Program-made: the position numbers and the translations under genes | Part shown: positions 17,217 to 25,625 of the stretch, in pieces | Numbering within the stretch: position 1 is the first letter of the stretch | Layout: every line of letters starts with the position of its first letter | Notes under the pieces: model-generated | Database searches by the model: none | Told to the model about the DNA's origin: nothing | What the model saw: only the letters and a program-made list of their open reading frames with translations | NCBI RefSeq assembly: GCF_026013605.1 | Contig: NZ_JAPDPJ010000030.1 | Coordinates: 1-64,000, forward strand | Direction of reading: 5' to 3' | DNA from: Plebeiibacterium sediminum | GTDB lineage: Bacteria; Bacteroidota; Bacteroidia; Bacteroidales; Marinilabiliaceae | DNA: 64,000 nt

Positions 17217-17582
17217 ATGAAAAAGAAAATCTTATTAGTCGATGACAAGGGGGAGTTTAGGACAATTCTTCAGATCATTTTAAATTCAGAATATGAAATA
17301 AAAACAGCTTCTAATGGATTGGAAGCTATGGGAGTTTTACAAAATGGTTATTTCCCAGATTTAGTTATAAGTGATTTAATGATGCCTGTTGTTAATGGAT
17401 TAGAACTGGCACAACAAATTAATTCTAGTGATATATATAAGCATATCCCTGTAATTATTCTTTCCAGTATTAATGAAAGTAACAAAAAGGTTGAATTATT
17501 TAATTCCGGTGTTGCTGATTATATTGAAAAGCCTTTTAATCCAGAAGAATTAAAATTAAGGATTCAGAGGTTTATTAATTAA
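17217..17582 (+). CDS. single-domain response regulator in exopolysaccharide operon
   Basis: 121 residues comprising only a receiver: VDDKGEF acidic pocket, phospho-acceptor D53 (VISDLMMP), S83/S84, and K105 (IEKPFNP). It begins 12 nt after the LruC gene and is followed 30 nt later by the sugar transferase, so it is transcribed with the assembly genes. Without an output domain it must act by protein contact. The sugar transferase encoded next carries a receiver-like domain that lacks the aspartate, which makes a receiver-pseudoreceiver interaction conceivable (inference). Confidence 0.92.
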   Translation: MKKKILLVDDKGEFRTILQIILNSEYEIKTASNGLEAMGVLQNGYFPDLVISDLMMPVVNGLELAQQINSSDIYKHIPVIILSSINESNKKVELFNSGVADYIEKPFNPEELKLRIQRFIN

Positions 17583-17612
17583 TTGTCTTTTTACCATTAA
17601 AAACTCAAACCA

Positions 17613-18722
17613 ATGGCTATAAATTTACAATATTACGGTCCGGATAAAAATATCTTTGAAAATTTCAAAAAGAGTGTTCTTTTTGATGTAAATCAAGAAT
17701 TTACATTTTCAACAAAATTAAATTTATCATATAATACAGATGTAGTAGTCTTACAAGTATGGGGTAATAAGTCTCAGCAAATATTTCAAATACAAGAGGT
17801 TAAAAGAAAGTTAGTTGATGTCGATATTATTTTTGTTGTTATTGGAGAAAAAGATAACTTATTGATTTACTTGCAGCAAGGAGCGCATGAAGTATTTGAA
17901 GATACAACATCTTTACAGAATATAGAAAGAAGATTAAAATTTTTAATAGATCATCCTATTATTGAATTACATAATAATGAGGTTGATGAATTTAAGATAC
18001 CGCTATGGAAAAGGATTTTTGATATTTGCTTTGCAGGAATTAATTTGATTTTGCTTACGCCTTTATTTATTCTAATAGCTGTATTAATACGTATAGAATC
18101 AAAAGGTCCGATCTTTTATGCATCAAAAAGAGTTGGAGCTGGTTATAAAGTGTTCAACTTTTATAAATTCAGATCAATGTATCAGGATGCAGATAAAAGA
18201 GTACAGGACTTATTGAAACAGAATCAATACAATGGTCAAGAACCATCAGAAAAAATGGTTTCGCCAGCGAAAATTAATTCTACAATTCTTTATGATGATA
18301 ATGGAGAAGTTAATGAAGAAGAGTTTTTAGATAGAAAAAAGGTATTAGAGCAAAAAGCATTTTTTAAACTCAATAATGATCCTAGAATTACTAAAGTTGG
18401 CCGTTTTATAAGGAATACAAGTATAGATGAACTACCTCAGTTTATTAATGTATTAAAAGGTGATATGTCCATTGTGGGCAATAGACCATTGCCATTATAT
18501 GAGGCTGAAAAACTCACAAAAGATCCATGGATTAAAAGATATTTGGCTCCTGCTGGTTTAACAGGATTGTGGCAAGTAACTGCTAGGGCAAAAAATACAA
18601 CCATGAGTGCAGAAGAAAGAAAAATGTTAGATGTAACCTATGCCAATAACTATAATTTGTGGACCGATCTTGTTATTATTTTTAAAACAATTCCAGCAAT
18701 GCTTCAGCACGAAAATGTATAG
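17613..18722 (+). CDS. initiating sugar-1-phosphate transferase with N-terminal pseudoreceiver
   Basis: 369 residues. From about 131 on it is a bacterial sugar transferase (WcaJ/WbaP catalytic type): LWKRIFDICFA and one hydrophobic re-entrant/membrane helix (about 137-160), YKFRSMY (184-190), the DELPQ motif (272-276), GNRPLP and GLTGLWQV. It should transfer a sugar-1-phosphate to undecaprenyl phosphate, starting repeat-unit synthesis. Residues about 191-247 form a charged insertion not found in minimal members. Instead of the usual multi-helix N-terminus, residues 1-115 look like a receiver fold: DVVVLQV (43-49) has Q48 where the phosphorylatable aspartate should be, and GAHEVFEDTTS replaces the KP loop. 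A degenerate receiver is therefore inferred from pattern only. Confidence 0.9.
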   Translation: MAINLQYYGPDKNIFENFKKSVLFDVNQEFTFSTKLNLSYNTDVVVLQVWGNKSQQIFQIQEVKRKLVDVDIIFVVIGEKDNLLIYLQQGAHEVFEDTTSLQNIERRLKFLIDHPIIELHNNEVDEFKIPLWKRIFDICFAGINLILLTPLFILIAVLIRIESKGPIFYASKRVGAGYKVFNFYKFRSMYQDADKRVQDLLKQNQYNGQEPSEKMVSPAKINSTILYDDNGEVNEEEFLDRKKVLEQKAFFKLNNDPRITKVGRFIRNTSIDELPQFINVLKGDMSIVGNRPLPLYEAEKLTKDPWIKRYLAPAGLTGLWQVTARAKNTTMSAEERKMLDVTYANNYNLWTDLVIIFKTIPAMLQHENV

Positions 18723-18773
18723 ATTTCATGTGTCTGTTAGCTAAATTAAATTACAATTTCAAATTCTTGTAAT

Positions 18774-19505
18774 ATGCGATTTTTTTTTGTAGTTAATCTG
18801 TGTCTTATATTAAGCCTTAATAATGTTATGTATGGCCAAGGTATAGAAGATTCTACCGTAGTGCAGCTACCTTCTTTAGAGTTTGTCATAAGTAATGCAA
18901 TAGAAAATTCTGCTTTAGTAAAAGATAAGCTTACTCAAACAGATATAAAGCATGAAGAACTTGATCTAGAAAGAGGAAGTTGGGCAAAATATCTTTTTGT
19001 TGAAGGGGCTGCAAATTATGGAAAATATGATAGAATTGTTATGCAGGAAAACAGGACTGATGTAGTTTTAAATTCAGGGTCTTTGAGCTCTAGTGAACAG
19101 ACAACATATTATTCAGGAGTGTCATTAAAATTACCGCTCTCAGCAATAACAGGAAGATCCAAAGAAGTTTCAAAAAAGAAACTAGAAATACAAAAGTCTA
19201 TTTATGAAAAAGATGAAGCTATACAACAACTTAAATATTTTATCATAGATCTTTATTATGAAACGCAGTTTTTAAATGAAAGTATGCATAATCATTTTGA
19301 AATATATCAGACACTTGAAATTAGTTATGAAAAAGCCAAGAAGGATTTGTTTAGTGGAAAAACAGATATAAATGATTTTGCTATACTCTCTTCTACAGTA
19401 GGTAAAGCAAGGAATGATTATTTAAAGGCAAAAAATAATTTTTTAGCCCAATACTTAAAACTTGAAAAAGCGACGGGTGTAAGTCTCAGTAATAAACACA
19501 AATAA
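18774..19505 (+). CDS. TolC-family outer-membrane protein, single-repeat length
   Basis: 243 residues with a signal peptide (hydrophobic 4-20, cleavage probably after the MYGQG region). The rest is mainly long amphipathic helices with a middle beta-like part (YYSGVSLKLPLSAITGR), as in TolC/outer-membrane efflux proteins, but it is only about half the usual 430-480 residues, i.e. one of the two TolC repeats. It sits 3 nt before the Wzc-like gene, so an export or tethering role for the polysaccharide is likely; whether it forms a channel alone is unclear. There is no separate Wza-type gene in the operon. Confidence 0.75.
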   Translation: MRFFFVVNLCLILSLNNVMYGQGIEDSTVVQLPSLEFVISNAIENSALVKDKLTQTDIKHEELDLERGSWAKYLFVEGAANYGKYDRIVMQENRTDVVLNSGSLSSSEQTTYYSGVSLKLPLSAITGRSKEVSKKKLEIQKSIYEKDEAIQQLKYFIIDLYYETQFLNESMHNHFEIYQTLEISYEKAKKDLFSGKTDINDFAILSSTVGKARNDYLKAKNNFLAQYLKLEKATGVSLSNKHK

Positions 19506-19507
19506 TT

Positions 19508-21667
19508 ATGAATATTTATAGTGTAATTCATATTATATTAAAACAGGCAAAATGGTTAATAATATTACCAATTATTGCTTCTGTTTTAATGTTTTTTGCT
19601 ACAATAAATGAGAAAAGTGAATTTAATACAAAAGCTACATTATTTACTGCAATAACTTCCGGATCCTCATTAAGTAATCTTGAGAATAGCAGAATTGATT
19701 TTTTTGCTTCAAAAACAGCATACAATAATTTAATAACTATACTAAATTCAAGAAACGTACAAGAAGAGACATCTTTAAGGTTATTGGCTAAGCACTTGCA
19801 GCTTACAAAACCAGATCCTGCAATTTTATCAAAAGATAATTATGATGAGTTTGTAAAAACTATACCCGACGATATAAAACAATTGGTGGTTAAGAATAAT
19901 GAACAAAAAACATATGAGAATTTAATAAAATATTTGAACCAGGATAAAACTAACTTTTTGTACGAATTATTAAACTTCAACCACCCTCATTATAGTTTCA
20001 AAGCTATTTCTTCGATTAAAACAACTCAGGTATCCGGAAGTGATATTATAGAATTAACATACACATCAAATGATGCCGGTGTTGCATATCATACACTTAA
20101 TATAGTTATTGAAGTATTTCTTAATACATATAGTGACTTGAAAGTTAATCAAGCTAGTGCGGTCATTGCATATTTTGAAAAACAATTAAAAACAGCTTCG
20201 AAAAAATTGGCAGATGCTGAAGACAGGCTCTTGAATTTTAATAAAGAGAATAAAATTATTAATTACTACGAACAAACAAAACATATTTCGTCTCAACAAG
20301 AAAAAATCGAAATAAAACTTCATGATATTCTTTTAGAATATCAAGCTGCAGAAGCAATATTATTAAAACTTGAGGAACAAACTCAATCCAGATATAATAT
20401 TAATTTGAAGAATAGAGAGATTATTAATCTTCGAGAATCCCTAGTTAAGATAAATAAGAATCTCGCTTCTTTGGACTTTTTAACCATTGATGAAGCCGAA
20501 AAAGATGAATTAAAATTAAATTATATAGCAGAACAATTAAAGCTTAAACAAATACTTGAACAAAAACTTGACTCACTATATATTTATGAAAAGCATAGTG
20601 ATGGTATTGCAATAGAGACTTTATTAAACGATTGGCTTTCAACGGTTATTGATTATGAAAGTGCGAAGGCGAGATTGCAATCAATGGAGGTGAAAAGTGA
20701 AGAATTCAAAAAGTTATATAATCAATTTGCGCCATTGGGTGCTACATTAAAACGGATAGAGAGAGAGATTGATGTAAATGAAAAGTCATATTTAGAAATT
20801 TTACATCATTTGGGGCTTGCAAGGCTAAAGCAGCAAAATGAGGAGTTAATGGCAAATATGAAAGTTTTGGATAAACCATTTTTTCCAATAGACCCAGAGC
20901 CTACCAAAAGGAAACTAATGGTTGTTGTAATTGGAATATTTACTTTGATACTTACTTTGTTAGGCTTTTTTGTTTTTGAATTATTAGATAGAACAATAAA
21001 GACACCTAAACGATTACAAAATTTAGGGTATAAAAGCGTTATAGGTGTTTTACCCTTAAAATTAGAAAGTGATAAGATTAATTTTGATGACTTAACAGAA
21101 AAGGGATTAAAATCAGTGGTCGATGAACTTTTACAGCAACATTTTTCAAATAATAAAAATATTCCAATAATAGTAAACGTATTTAGTCATTTTAGTAATG
21201 AAGGTAAAACATATATGATTAATAGTTTGTACAAAATACTTGAAAAATTAGATATAAAAGTCTTACTTTTAAATGTTAAACCGCACAAAGAAAATGGTAA
21301 TTGGTTAAATCTTCCAGGTAAAAATCTAATGAATAGTAATTATTACCAGATAATTAATAATATACAACAATATGATATTGTAATTGTAGAAATGCCCCCA
21401 TTGTCAGATAAAGATTACTTTATAAATAATGATCTAGTAATCAGTTCAGAATTAAATTTAATGATCATTAATGCAAATAGAACCTGGTCTGCAACAGATA
21501 ACTATATGAAGGATAAGTTTATTGCAATAAGTAATAACTCTGTTATTGCAATTTTAAATCAAGCGATTCCTGATAATATGGTGGATATGGTTGGTGAAAT
21601 TCAAAAAAAACGTTCCTTAATTAGGCGATTTATTAAAAATAGATTCTTTAAAAAATATGTATCATGA
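19508..21667 (+). CDS. Wzc/Wzz-like chain-length and export protein, degenerate BY-kinase
   Basis: 719 residues. A Wzz-type N-terminus with a first membrane helix (about 14-32), a long coiled-coil periplasmic part, the conserved proline-rich stretch PFFPIDPEPTKRK and a second membrane helix (about 468-492). The cytoplasmic C-terminal region resembles a bacterial tyrosine kinase of the Wzc/CapB type, but the nucleotide motifs are eroded: SNEGKTY for Walker A, LLLNVKPHKEN where LLIDxDxR is expected, and VIVEMPP for the Walker B IIDTPP. There is no terminal tyrosine cluster (end: IRRFIKNRFFKKYVS). It likely sets chain length and export but may not phosphorylate. Its last 4 nt overlap the wzx start (ATGA). 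Confidence 0.88.
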   Translation: MNIYSVIHIILKQAKWLIILPIIASVLMFFATINEKSEFNTKATLFTAITSGSSLSNLENSRIDFFASKTAYNNLITILNSRNVQEETSLRLLAKHLQLTKPDPAILSKDNYDEFVKTIPDDIKQLVVKNNEQKTYENLIKYLNQDKTNFLYELLNFNHPHYSFKAISSIKTTQVSGSDIIELTYTSNDAGVAYHTLNIVIEVFLNTYSDLKVNQASAVIAYFEKQLKTASKKLADAEDRLLNFNKENKIINYYEQTKHISSQQEKIEIKLHDILLEYQAAEAILLKLEEQTQSRYNINLKNREIINLRESLVKINKNLASLDFLTIDEAEKDELKLNYIAEQLKLKQILEQKLDSLYIYEKHSDGIAIETLLNDWLSTVIDYESAKARLQSMEVKSEEFKKLYNQFAPLGATLKRIEREIDVNEKSYLEILHHLGLARLKQQNEELMANMKVLDKPFFPIDPEPTKRKLMVVVIGIFTLILTLLGFFVFELLDRTIKTPKRLQNLGYKSVIGVLPLKLESDKINFDDLTEKGLKSVVDELLQQHFSNNKNIPIIVNVFSHFSNEGKTYMINSLYKILEKLDIKVLLLNVKPHKENGNWLNLPGKNLMNSNYYQIINNIQQYDIVIVEMPPLSDKDYFINNDLVISSELNLMIINANRTWSATDNYMKDKFIAISNNSVIAILNQAIPDNMVDMVGEIQKKRSLIRRFIKNRFFKKYVS

Positions 21668-23034
21668 TAAGCCGGTGGACCCAAAATAAAAATATCTCAA
21701 GTAATATTCACTCATTATTAGGCAATGGAATACAAGCTGCTCTGGGTTTTATTACTTTTCTGGTAGTAGTTAGGTTTACCGACAAATTAGTGTTTGGTAA
21801 TTGGGTAATTTTTATTACTGTAGCTACGTTAATGGATATGTTGCGCCTTGGTTTAACCGGCACTGCTACAATTCGAATGATCTCTGTTGGACAAAAGAAT
21901 GATAGGTATAATTCAATAGGTGCCTCATACCAATTAAGTCTTGTTTCTTCATTTTTAATTAGTTCTGTTTTCCTATTGATATATTTCGTTATGATAACAA
22001 TGGGATTGAATACAACATATAGTTATGTTTTTTTATTTTATCCTATTCTTGCATTCAGTAATATACCTTTTAATCAGTCAACTATCATAGCTCAAGGAAA
22101 GTGCTTGTTTTTGAGGCTTGCGGTAATTAAGGCTATAAATTCAATGGCAATCTTAATTCTTTTATTGTTGTATTTGTTCTTTAATGAAAAATTTGAATTG
22201 GAAGTATTAGTTTATGTCTATATATTTGCAAATGCAATTACAAGCTTGATTGTAATAATAAAGAAGTGGGATGGGCTATTTCATTTTTTTTCAGGAACTC
22301 CAAAAACTCGAAAACAGATATTAAATTTTGGAAAATATTCTACTTTAAGTTATATAAGTAGCAATTTACTCAAAAGCTCTGATGCAATACTTTTAGGATT
22401 AGCTCCATTTATGGGAGCTGAGTATGTAGCTATATACGCTATACCTTTTAAATTTGTTGAAATGATAGAAGTTGTTTTAAGAAGTTTTGCAACTACAGCA
22501 TTTCCTACGTTATCAAAGCTTATCAAAAATCAAATACATAAGTTTTATGCACATCTACAAACTTATATAGTTATTACAACCTTATTATTTATACCTATAG
22601 TTATTGTTTTCATACTATTTCCAGATCTTTTTTTATCGATTTTAGGTGGGGATAACTACGTACAAGATATACAAGTTCAAAAAAATATTTTGTACATTAT
22701 AAGTGTTTATATTTTGTTTTTACCACTAGATAGATTCACTGGCGTTGCATTGTTTGCCTTGGATAAAGCAAAACTTAATTTTCTTAAGATAATGTTTATG
22801 CTATGTTTAAACTTAATATTTGATTTTATTGCTATATATCTATTTAAATCTCTTGAATTAGTTGCTTTTGCTACTTTATTTTTTACAATTTTTGGTGTAA
22901 TATTAGGTTGGGTTTATATAAATCAAGTTTTATCAGTGGAATATGGAATAAATATTAAAAGATCTAAGAATATATTAAAACAGCTATTGCAACTTGGCCA
23001 ATGGAAGAAAATAAAAGAAGAAATAATTCACTAG
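21664..23034 (+). CDS. Wzx-type polysaccharide flippase
   Basis: 456 residues, almost entirely hydrophobic with about 12 membrane helices and the pattern of the MOP-superfamily polysaccharide translocases (LGNGIQAALGFITFLVVVRF near the N-terminus, LNFGKYSTLSYISSNLLKSSD before helix 7). It should flip the lipid-linked repeat unit across the inner membrane. Its start overlaps the Wzc-like gene by 4 nt and its end overlaps the Wzy gene by 34 nt, which points to tight translational coupling. Confidence 0.9.
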   Translation: MISRWTQNKNISSNIHSLLGNGIQAALGFITFLVVVRFTDKLVFGNWVIFITVATLMDMLRLGLTGTATIRMISVGQKNDRYNSIGASYQLSLVSSFLISSVFLLIYFVMITMGLNTTYSYVFLFYPILAFSNIPFNQSTIIAQGKCLFLRLAVIKAINSMAILILLLLYLFFNEKFELEVLVYVYIFANAITSLIVIIKKWDGLFHFFSGTPKTRKQILNFGKYSTLSYISSNLLKSSDAILLGLAPFMGAEYVAIYAIPFKFVEMIEVVLRSFATTAFPTLSKLIKNQIHKFYAHLQTYIVITTLLFIPIVIVFILFPDLFLSILGGDNYVQDIQVQKNILYIISVYILFLPLDRFTGVALFALDKAKLNFLKIMFMLCLNLIFDFIAIYLFKSLELVAFATLFFTIFGVILGWVYINQVLSVEYGINIKRSKNILKQLLQLGQWKKIKEEIIH

Positions 23035-24434
23035 ATATAACCCAGGTTACAATAATTGTTTTTCTTTCTGTAATAGTTGGTTCTGCCATTTTTTTGTTTG
23101 CAAAGCAACAAATTCCTTTAGCATTTTTAATACTTATTATACCTTTTGTATTAATAGTGATTATATGGGTTTTATATAATCCCAAAAATGGTATCGTATT
23201 AATTTTTATTGCAAATTATTTTGCAATGGGAATTGCGAGATATTTACCCGGTCCATTAGGATTATCAGTTGATGGATTATTGGTGTTGACATGGTTATCT
23301 GTTATTTTTAGGCAATTTAATCATAAGGTAAAATGGATAAAGGCAAAAAATTTACTCACTTTAGTTGCTTTAATATGGTATGGATATGCTTTATTTCAGC
23401 TAATTAATCCTCAGGTTGTGAGTCGTGCTGCATGGTTTTATGCAATGCGGGGAGTTAGTTTGTATATGTTGTTAATGATACCATTAGTATTTGTTGCATT
23501 TAATAAAAAAGAGGACTTAGATAAAATGTTAAAATGGTGGGCCTGGTTTACATTAGCAGGTGTCGCTAAAGGTTTAATGCAACAAGTTATTGGCCCTGAT
23601 CCATGGGAGAATCATTGGTTAGCAACAGTTGGAGGAAAAACCCATCTGCTTCCTGGTGGGTTAAGAATTTTTTCTTTTTTTACAGATGCAGCTACATATG
23701 GTGGATCTATGGGATTTTCAGGTGTTACATTTGGTATTTTATTTTTACACACAAAAGGTAGGAAACGGTATTTTTGGCTTATTACGTCACTAGCTGCGTT
23801 TATAGGAATGTTAATTTCAGGAACAAGAGGAGCAATCGCAGTCCCTTTTGCAGGAATGGGTTTGTATAGTATACTAAGTAAAAAATTTAAAATTGTTATT
23901 GGCGGCTTTATCTTTATTTTTGCTATATATGGCTTTTTGAAATTTACGACTATTGGAAATAGTGTATACGAAATAAGAAGATTTAGAACAGGACTGGATC
24001 CCAATAACCCATCGCTTCAGGTTAGGTTCGATAATCAACAAAAATTGAAGCACTATTTAGCAGACAAACCATTTGGAGGAGGATTAGGTTCAGCAGGAAA
24101 TTGGGGATTACGCTTTTCCCCAGGTACTTTTTTAGCGGAAACACCAACAGATAGCTGGTATGTGCAGATATGGGCTGAACAAGGAATTATTGGATTAACA
24201 TTACATCTGTTTATATTGTTCTTTATCCTAGCCTATTCTAGTTATTATATCATGTTTATATCAAAAAATGAAGATTATAAAGGCAAAGCAATGGCTTTGC
24301 TTTCTGGTATGTTTGGTATAATGGCAGCATCTTACGGTAGTGGGGCGTTAGGCCAAATGCCCAATGGAATAATTATATACATGAGCATGTCATTTATTTT
24401 TTTAATGAAGGAGTGGGAAAAAGAATCAATATAA
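23001..24434 (+). CDS. Wzy/O-antigen ligase-like polymerase
   Basis: 477 residues with about 11-12 membrane helices and the Wzy_C/O-antigen ligase signature: the SGTRGAIAVPFAG segment after a large loop, followed by a periplasmic loop with FGGGLGSAGNWG and ETPTDSWYVQIWAEQG. It probably polymerises the flipped repeat units. It ends the seven-gene operon; 75 bp separate it from the FIST gene. The start codon at 23001 lies inside the Wzx gene in another frame; an internal start after the overlap would remove the N-terminal charged segment, so the upstream ATG is preferred. Confidence 0.9.
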   Translation: MEENKRRNNSLDITQVTIIVFLSVIVGSAIFLFAKQQIPLAFLILIIPFVLIVIIWVLYNPKNGIVLIFIANYFAMGIARYLPGPLGLSVDGLLVLTWLSVIFRQFNHKVKWIKAKNLLTLVALIWYGYALFQLINPQVVSRAAWFYAMRGVSLYMLLMIPLVFVAFNKKEDLDKMLKWWAWFTLAGVAKGLMQQVIGPDPWENHWLATVGGKTHLLPGGLRIFSFFTDAATYGGSMGFSGVTFGILFLHTKGRKRYFWLITSLAAFIGMLISGTRGAIAVPFAGMGLYSILSKKFKIVIGGFIFIFAIYGFLKFTTIGNSVYEIRRFRTGLDPNNPSLQVRFDNQQKLKHYLADKPFGGGLGSAGNWGLRFSPGTFLAETPTDSWYVQIWAEQGIIGLTLHLFILFFILAYSSYYIMFISKNEDYKGKAMALLSGMFGIMAASYGSGALGQMPNGIIIYMSMSFIFLMKEWEKESI

Positions 24435-24451
24435 AACCAAATTATTTTCCT

Positions 24452-24478
24452 GATTAATTTTAAATGTAAAACTTAATC
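24452..24478 (+). terminator. stem-loop after the exopolysaccharide operon
   Basis: GATTAATTTTA (24452-24462) pairs with TAAAACTTAATC (24467-24478) with one bulged G. There is no strong T-run after it, so it may only attenuate read-through into the FIST operon or stabilise the message end. Confidence 0.3.
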
Positions 24479-24509
24479 GTTAATTTAATCATATAAAATA
24501 CCAAACTCT

Positions 24510-25625
24510 ATGATTTCACTCAAATATATTAACTCATCAAAAATATCAGATCTTAAAGCAGAATTAATCAATTTAGAAAATAATAAAGGTATTAACAGTG
24601 TTCTTGTTTTAAGTGGTGCTAACAATAACTACGATGAGAAACAACTGAATAAACTTTTAAAAAGCTATTCAAAACCAATCTTTGGAGGTCATTTTCCTGG
24701 TATTATATATGAAAATAAAAGTTACGAAACAGGTAGCGTTATTGTAGGTTTGGAGTATAATCCGGAAATTATTTATTGCGATGATATAGAAGATGAAGAT
24801 CTTATTGAGAATACAATATCAAAGTCCATTTCTAAGTTTTCAGAGATGAAAACCCTTTTTGTTTTTGTAGATTCATTATCTAGAGGAGTAGACCTTTTTA
24901 TACAGCAAATCTTTATTCAATTTGGGCTTAAATATAATTATATTGGTGGAGGAGCAGGTTCTTTAGATTTTATTCCTAAACCATGTATTTATACAAATGA
25001 TGGAGTTAAAAAAAATTGTGGATTAATTATAGGTTTAGATAAACATTCTGGAATTGGAGTAAAACATGGATGGGGTAAAGTTGCCGGGCCATTCAAAGTT
25101 AGTAAATCTAATTTAAATCAATTAATAGAATTAGACTATAAAAATGCATTTAATGTATATCAAGAAGAAATAAGCAAGCACAGTAATAAATATATAACCG
25201 AAGATAATTTTTTTGAGATTGCCAAATCATATCCATTTGGTATTACAAAATTTGATTCAGAATGTATAGTAAGAGACCCGATAAAAGTTACTAATGGAAT
25301 TATAGAATGTGTAGGAGTAATAAAAACAGGTATTTATGTTAATATATTGCATGGGGATTGCCAAATGTTGCTGGATGCGGCAGATCAAGCTATAAAAAAA
25401 GCTCTGTATGGGATTGATCAAAATGTTATAGAATTTACATTTATTGTAGATTGTATAAGCAGGTCTTTATTTTTAGAGAAAGAATTTATTAAAGAACTTA
25501 ACTCTATAAAAACAAATATAAAATCTGTTCCATTATTTGGCGTACTAAGTATAGGAGAAATAGCAAACAATGGAAAAGAGTATATGGATTTTTATAATAA
25601 AACTATAGTTATAGCTTGCCTATGA
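24510..25625 (+). CDS. FIST-domain sensory protein
   Basis: 371 residues forming a FIST-N domain (about 20-200, including SKPIFGGHFPGIIYEN and YNYIGGGAGSLDF) and a FIST-C domain (about 215-350, including KSYPFGITKF, NILHGDC and the terminal GVLSIGEIANNG...YNKTIVIACL). FIST proteins are cytoplasmic small-molecule sensors that usually sit next to or are fused to signalling domains; the ligand is thought to be amino-acid-like but is not known here. The stop codon overlaps the following kinase ATG (ATGA), so the FIST protein most likely supplies the input to that kinase. Confidence 0.9.
   Translation: MISLKYINSSKISDLKAELINLENNKGINSVLVLSGANNNYDEKQLNKLLKSYSKPIFGGHFPGIIYENKSYETGSVIVGLEYNPEIIYCDDIEDEDLIENTISKSISKFSEMKTLFVFVDSLSRGVDLFIQQIFIQFGLKYNYIGGGAGSLDFIPKPCIYTNDGVKKNCGLIIGLDKHSGIGVKHGWGKVAGPFKVSKSNLNQLIELDYKNAFNVYQEEISKHSNKYITEDNFFEIAKSYPFGITKFDSECIVRDPIKVTNGIIECVGVIKTGIYVNILHGDCQMLLDAADQAIKKALYGIDQNVIEFTFIVDCISRSLFLEKEFIKELNSIKTNIKSVPLFGVLSIGEIANNGKEYMDFYNKTIVIACL

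Noticed and set aside
25616-25621. TTG start for the FIST-coupled hybrid kinase
   Set aside because: The ATG six bases later overlaps the FIST stop codon (ATGA), a much more typical coupled start.
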